Source: Podospora pseudoanserina
Taxonomy: Eukaryota; Ascomycota; Sordariomycetes; Sordariales; Podosporaceae
DNA length: 64,000 nt
Assembly (NCBI RefSeq): GCF_035222485.1
Contig: NW_026946671.1
Location: 1,054,001-1,118,000 of the forward strand
Direction: 5' to 3'
Positions 58,795-64,000 of the stretch are shown here, in pieces. Below the pieces are notes generated by a model, which made no database searches, had not been told where the DNA came from, and saw only the letters and a list, made by a program, of their open reading frames with translations. Positions within the stretch are counted from its first letter, which is position 1. Each line of letters opens with the position of its first letter. The position numbers and the translations under genes are program-made.

Positions 58795-59518
58795 AGGGTG
58801 GGTGGGTAGGTGGTGATGATGGGGGAGGAGAAAGTATGAAAAGGAGAAAAGAAAATGAAGATAAATAAATAAACAAAAAGAAGGGACAAGATAGATTGGG
58901 AGAGGGTTTGCATTTCTGGGAGTTTTATGGGCTGGGAAATATGGGAAGGGAAAGGAATGGGAAACGTTTCCAAATTTTTTGGTTCATGCATGGGGAATAG
59001 ACAATAAAATGGTGTTTTGTTTGTTTTTATTTTGCCGAGACTATGCGTGTCAACTCTGGAGTCTACATATATTCCAACTTGGTCATGTTCACAGTGGTAA
59101 GGGCAGTGGTAGGTTATATCAAGATGAAAAACCGTTTGATGTTATAATTCGAGGTAAAAAGAAAATCCTGTGTTTTTCTTTTCACCTCGAACTGCAACAT
59201 CAAAACAAGTTTTCACCTTATAATTGAAATATTATATCCTCTCTCCTCTCATTTCCCCCCCATACTATCAACCCATACCATCCATCACCCATCAATCAGG
59301 TTCTGTCATACCCTCATTTCCCCTACCCCCCAAACACCAAAACCCCATTAAAAAATACCTCCCAAGAAAGTCCCAGCCCTCCCTTTGCCTCCCCTTTTTA
59401 TAAATATCAAACGCTGACCCACCCCAATTCTATCCATTTGCTATGCCAAATCCAACCCCCCCCCAAAAAAAAGAATAAAAAAAAACCCTTTTTGTGACCC
59501 CAAGCCAGATAGATAAAT
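58795..59518. other. Convergent 3' region between midasin and the glycogen-binding-like gene
   Basis: About 720 bp, AT-rich with C and A runs near 59457-59486. No gene or structured RNA was supported. Confidence 0.6.
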
Positions 59519-61207
59519 CTAAGCAGTAATGAAATCCGCCATCCACCCTAACTCCTCCCTCAAATCATCCACCAACCCACCCCCCAACCCCCCCAACACC
59601 GGAAGTCCACTCTCGAACGGCTTATCCCCCACCGTGCCCGCAGTCTTTGGCAGGCTGTATGTTGACTTGTTGACCTTTGATCCCAACCCCGCCACCTCAC
59701 TCTTCTTCTCTTCAACCTCTTCCTCCTCCCCATCATCATCCTCAGCATCGATATCATCATTGTCCGAGTGGTAGAACCCGGGCACGCCGCCGACCGAGTC
59801 GGGGGATTGCGGCTCCGACACCGCCGGTGGCGCAGTGGTAAACCTTGATCGGAGGACACCAGTGCCCGATGAAACAGGGACGACAGGAGAAGGTTGCTTA
59901 GGGAGGTTGCTAAACCTGCTGACGGGGAGGGGTGACGAGCCAGGGAGTTCCACCGGCTCTACTGAAAGCGAGGCAGGTGCGATGGTAGGAGCGGGCGAAG
60001 CACCCCGTTGAGGAGGGGGAGACAGCCCAGTGTACTGCATAAACTCTGACACAGCCGAAGTAGCAAAGTTGTCGTCGTCTTCGTTTTCTTCAACAATGTC
60101 CTCCGGGATGGCTAGTGTGTTGTTGACAGACTGCTCCTCTTCCAAAGGGGCGTCATCCACCAAGAACCGACGAAGAGACTCGGGGGAGATGTCCCTCGAC
60201 CGGGAACCCTCCGAGCGCGCGGTGGCTCGCTCATCATCAGACATTGCTGTTGGCGGCAGAGACGACTCCTTGAGCGAAGAGGAGCTGGTCTTGCGGCTGA
60301 AGAGCTTGCGCGGCGAGAAAGACCAGCCCGACCCGGGAGAGATGCTGCGGGCTGAGCGCTTGTGCTGCTGCTGCATGCGCTGCGGCGCCGTGTCCAAGCG
60401 GCGAGGTGCAGCGGCAGTGTCAACGATGGGTGCGGCTGGCTTGAGCTTCGCATATTTGGCTGCAGGGTCCATAGTCTTGAAGTCGGTTGAGCGAAGGGAG
60501 TTCAAAGACCCGCTACGCTTGCGAAGAGACTGCTCGACTGGGATCCAGAGGGTGTTGACTGGTTGGCCGGGAAGGTATGGGCAGGCGGTGGTCGAGGGCA
60601 AGGAGGGATCGTGAACTTCAGATGACCCGTTGACCTCATAATAGTAGTAGTACGTCTGTCCCATCTTGAGCCCACCACTCCGCTTTGGGGCGTTTCCAAC
60701 ATCGCCATCACAGATGATGTCCTCAAAGTTGTGGCACCCCCTCCACTGACCCTTGTTCCGTCTGCTGTCGCGTTCCATTGTGTATGGCTTGTTGAAGTTG
60801 TCCCAGGATCCAATAAGATGTACAGTCTGTACTGAAGGATGGGTTTGCCTGTGCTGTATGTCAGTGGGCTGTAAGGGTAGTAGACTTGATAGACTTGAGA
60901 AATCAAAATCAAAAATCAAAACATACAGCAACAGCTTGATTATTAAAGAGAGAGAGAGAGAGAGAGAGACCGAAAAGCAGCAATCACAGGGCCAGACTGC
61001 GAAGCTAGATGCCGAACACACAAGACAAGATATGAAAAGAGTGAATATGTTTTGCGTGTGTTGAGAGAGAGTGACAGGTTGTTGAGAGATGGAGAGAGAT
61101 GGAGAGATTGGTTTGTGTGTCGAGGTATATAAAACGAGAGTAAAAGTAGACCAAAGCTCAAGAAGAACTCACAACATAAAGGTAAAGAGGGTAGCGGTCG
61201 GATCCAT
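59519..61207 (-). CDS. Protein with an N-terminal glycogen-binding-domain-like (CBM48/E-set) fold
   Basis: A 454-aa protein from exons 61207-61173 and 60848-59519. The splice gives MDPTATLFTFMLQTHPSVQT, then VHLIGSWDNFNKPYTMERDS. The first ~120 residues have the beta-rich pattern of AMPK-type glycogen-binding domains: GSWDNF, then GLKMGQTYYYYYEVNG and CPYLPGQPVNTLWIP. The remainder is low-complexity, Ser/Pro-rich with basic SPRKLFSRK and an acidic DDIDAEDDDGEEEEVEEKK stretch. There is no kinase or branching-enzyme domain. Family members in filamentous fungi are mostly uncharacterised, so a carbohydrate or Snf1-related role is only a guess. Exon 1 was found by splice logic and is less certain than exon 2. 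Confidence 0.8.
60849..61172 (-). other. Long intron of the glycogen-binding-like gene, containing an (AG/CT)n repeat
   Basis: The 324-nt phase-2 intron has donor GTGAGT, branch site CACTGACAT and acceptor CACAG. It includes a microsatellite at about 60944-60969. Alternative acceptors exist a few bases upstream. Confidence 0.65.
60944..60969. repeat. (AG)n dinucleotide microsatellite inside an intron
   Basis: About 13 AG units within the predicted intron of the glycogen-binding-like gene. On the sense strand they form a (CT)n pyrimidine tract. Confidence 0.9.
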
Positions 61208-63192
61208 GCCGAATTACACAAAGGCTGAGACTCAAGTGCGAGTCTCTTCTCAGAGGAGGCAAGGCAGGGCTGTGGTGAGTGGGTGATCCCGGATCGTCTT
61301 ATAAGTGGAACAATGGCTTTGTTGGTCCTCGCGTGGCAGGCTGTTGGGATGCAACGTGTAGACGCAGGGAATTGGAGGATGCGGCGTGTAGCCAATGGAA
61401 GGGATGAGAGAGGGCCCGGAAGCGCCGTGACTCTGAGCAAACAGCGACTGAGTGGTTGGCGCTTAACCACGCTTCACGGTCGACTGTCTCAGGGTGGGTA
61501 GTATGCCGTAATCCTGTGCCGCAGCGTCAACGCGGTTAAAGTGAAGCGATGGAACCCTGAGAGAGAGAAGCGGAGAGACGATGGTGAAGAATCATCGAGG
61601 GAGGATGAGATGAGAAAGAGGGAGGGGGGCTGTAAGAGTGGTGACGAGGACCAGGCTTGCTTAAAGCAATAAACCTGCTTGTCTCGCACCTGTGTCAACA
61701 CGGTGGACCACCCATCGTCCCCCAGCCCTCACAGGCTTGCCCCGGGCTGGCCGACCCTGGTGTTTTTGGTGATCGAATTGGGACAGCTTGGAGGGACGCA
61801 AGCTGGCTTAGGATTGGGCCGTCCTCATGCACCGCCAATCTCGCCAGGGCCGTCGCCGGGAGACCCCTGGCCTTCATGCACCATCGATTGTCAAATTGGA
61901 TCGAGGGTGCAGTCGATCTAGCGGATGGTTGCATCACTTCCCGCTTCTCGAGGCATTTCATTGTTGGGCAATTGTTTACAGTAGAACTGCTGCTCTGTGT
62001 GTTTGTCGCACAAGTCCGGATAGAGACAGAGCTGTGGGATCATGTGAGATTCTCGAGTTCGTCGAGGCTCTGAGCTGGGGTTGGTGACACCTCAGAGGTA
62101 TCAGAGGAGACTGCGCAAAAAAAGATAGAAACCAAAAGCAAGACAAAAATCTGGTTCAGGGCTTTCGAGTTCAGCCGTCCATGCGCCCTGTGTGGCCCTG
62201 TCGGCCGACGACGACGATGGAGCGGGCTGGGATGGTGAGATCATTCACGCTGTCCCATCCACTGCCAGGGGTCCAGCAGCTAAATCTGGACCATGGAGAC
62301 CCACTACCAACGACACTGATTGGCCAATGGGCGCATTATGCTGCAGCAAAATCGCCATGTTTCAAGTAGAGAAGCGCTTTCACCAGACGATAAAATGCCC
62401 TCCGCAAATAATTGCTTCGAATTGATTCAATCAAATATGAACATCTCCCGCCTCATCCCTCCGCTCACACCATCCAGGCACCCGGAACGAACCGTCATCT
62501 ATCTCATCCTCCTCCTCCTCCTCCTCAGGGACAACAACCTGCTGACAACCAGCCCTCCCCCCAACTCAACTCAGGCACCAACCCACCCCCTCTCGGACCA
62601 TCCCACCCGAAGGAACCGAGACTCACATATGTAATATGCATCCTCCACCCTTCCAAACCGTTGATCAAAAGCAAACTTTCTTCCATTCTTCCTTCCTTTG
62701 CTTCCGTCCCTCTGCGGATCAGAAACAAAAGGTCATACAGATCGGCAAAAAAGAACATTTCTCCAAGTCTCCCCCGTAAACAAAAGCAATCAAATTCCAT
62801 TCCCTTCCCCAGCTCCACATCCCATCATGCAGTCCCACCATCTCACAGCAGCAGCAGCATCACCATTTACCTTACCTTGCGTACGTGTACACTGTGCTAT
62901 ATGTCTCGGACATCACCATGAGTCAAAGTCTCCTCCAGATCATAATTCTCCTACGTCCGCAATCATCATCATCATCTTGGTAGTAGTGATAGTAAAATAG
63001 TCCGGAATATTTCTCATCATCATGTATGTATCAATCTTGTAAGCATTTGATCAGCTTCGGACGAACAACCCCTTCCCCCCAACAACAACAACAGATAATA
63101 ACCCACATGCAGCCACCCGGCGCGCCACCGCGCCGTCCCCCGTTCCCGTTGATGTTGCCCCACAATACCTTCATATAAGATTTGAAAGAAAA

Positions 63193-63210
63193 CGGGTCTT
63201 ATAAGACCCG
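63193..63210. repeat. 18-bp perfect palindrome with inverted CGG/CCG ends
   Basis: CGGGTCTTATAAGACCCG equals its own reverse complement. It has CGG and CCG termini separated by 12 bp and a TTATAA core. Confidence 0.9.
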
Positions 63211-63980
63211 CCATCTTCGAGGAAAGTGGCACAACCCTCACCCAGGCCCGTTTTCAAGACCGACCCCCCGACCTCCCGATTTCTTTCCTCTGCGCTCTGC
63301 TTACAGCCCCTGCCCGAGTCATATGCCCAAACAAAACAAGCAAATAAAACAACAAGTTCCCCATGGCGAAATGTGTGTCGTGCCGCTGGGGATACCGAGA
63401 CGCCCATGTACCCCAGAAAATCTCACTATATATAATCCCAATAAGACATGGCGGATCAGGAGTAGTAGGATGGTGATGATGATAAAGGGAGGCCTGATTC
63501 AAATAGTCATATTACACATTATATTCATGACCCCCCCTCACGTCTCTCTCCCTCTCCCTGACTGCTTGCAACCACCCAGGCAACCCAACCCATTCATCAT
63601 ATCTGCACGTACGTACACGCGAACGAACCCATCTCCCTGCTGTTGTCCTCCCATCGATCACAACAGCCAACCGTACCTACCTAACACGCAGGTACCAACC
63701 ATCCAATTCCTTTACCACAACAAAAACAAAGCGTCCCATCAACCGACGCCCCCCACCTCCCCCAAAACATGTATTTTTGTATAGCTTCCCTGCTATGATA
63801 CTCACAAAACCCACAACAACACATCACTGACACCCAGACGAAACAAAAAAAAGTATCAAAAACCACCCCAAAAAATACAACTTCAGTAACTACAAATTCC
63901 CCCAAACCCCTCTCCCTCAACCCCCTTTTGCCCAGCAAGAAAGGAGCCAAGAAAGAAGCCAGAGGAGTCTCCATTACTAA

Positions 63981-64000
63981 ACACCACCACCACCACCACC
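63981..64000. repeat. (CAC)n trinucleotide run at the window edge
   Basis: At least six CAC/ACC units run off the right end. Whether they are coding (Gly or His/Thr) cannot be told from this window. Confidence 0.85.

Larger units (their letters stand above)
61208..64000. other. Gene-free right end of the window
   Basis: About 2.8 kb upstream of the glycogen-binding-like gene. I see no supported gene. Notable points are an 18-bp perfect palindrome at 63193-63210 and a (CAC)n run at the very edge (about 63981-64000). Small open frames here are short and mostly start with non-ATG codons. A neighbouring gene may begin just outside. Confidence 0.5.

Noticed and set aside
1-64000. CRISPR arrays, transposons, RIP-mutated repeats, tRNA or dispersed 5S rRNA genes
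   Set aside because: I scanned for regularly spaced repeats, transposase or reverse-transcriptase motifs, AT-rich decay, T-loop GGTTCGA patterns and the Neurospora-type 5S start. Nothing was convincing, although small RNAs could be missed by eye.

Overview
The window is nuclear DNA of a filamentous ascomycete, most likely a sordariomycete of the Sordariales type. The reasons are short GT-AG introns (about 50-160 nt) with CTNAC-like branch sites, GC-rich coding DNA, a fungal Zn2Cys6 regulator, and proteins that read like Neurospora/Podospora orthologues. The species call is inference. I see no transposon, no AT-rich decayed block of the RIP type, no CRISPR array, no rRNA gene and no tRNA that I can support.

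Layout, left to right: a TRK-type K+ transporter cut by the left edge (-); a mitochondrial PPR protein (-); a histidine acid phosphatase (+); a Zn2Cys6 transcription factor (-); a mitochondrial FAD-linked D-2-hydroxyacid dehydrogenase (-); proteasome subunit alpha4 (+); a small CHY zinc-finger protein (-); the TFIIH helicase Ssl2/XPB (+); pyrroline-5-carboxylate reductase (-); CTD-kinase gamma subunit Ctk3 (+); histone acetyltransferase Hat1 (-); a ZIP zinc transporter (+); an F-box/WD40 ubiquitin-ligase adaptor (+); pyruvate dehydrogenase E1 alpha (+); DNA ligase I (+); mitochondrial ribosomal protein bL12m (-); midasin/Mdn1, about 15 kb (+); and a glycogen-binding-domain-like protein (-). 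That is 18 genes.

The genes are mostly housekeeping and do not form a cluster or pathway. Several functions recur by chance of order: mitochondrial metabolism and translation (PPR, D-hydroxyacid dehydrogenase, PDH E1 alpha, bL12m), transcription and chromatin (Ssl2, Ctk3, Hat1), proteolysis (alpha4, F-box/WD40) and DNA replication (ligase I). Many neighbours are divergent and share 0.3-0.85 kb promoters.

I rebuilt the gene models by joining frames across splice sites. The most notable results are very small coding exons (a 7-nt internal exon in the proteasome gene, 4-nt and 5-nt start exons in the Zn2Cys6 and CHY genes, a 17-nt exon in the ZIP gene), apparent single-base frameshifts at G runs in the acid phosphatase and ZIP genes, a Hat1 stop codon lying inside a compound trinucleotide microsatellite, and MluI cell-cycle box motifs upstream of DNA ligase I. 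I found no convincing new multi-gene system.
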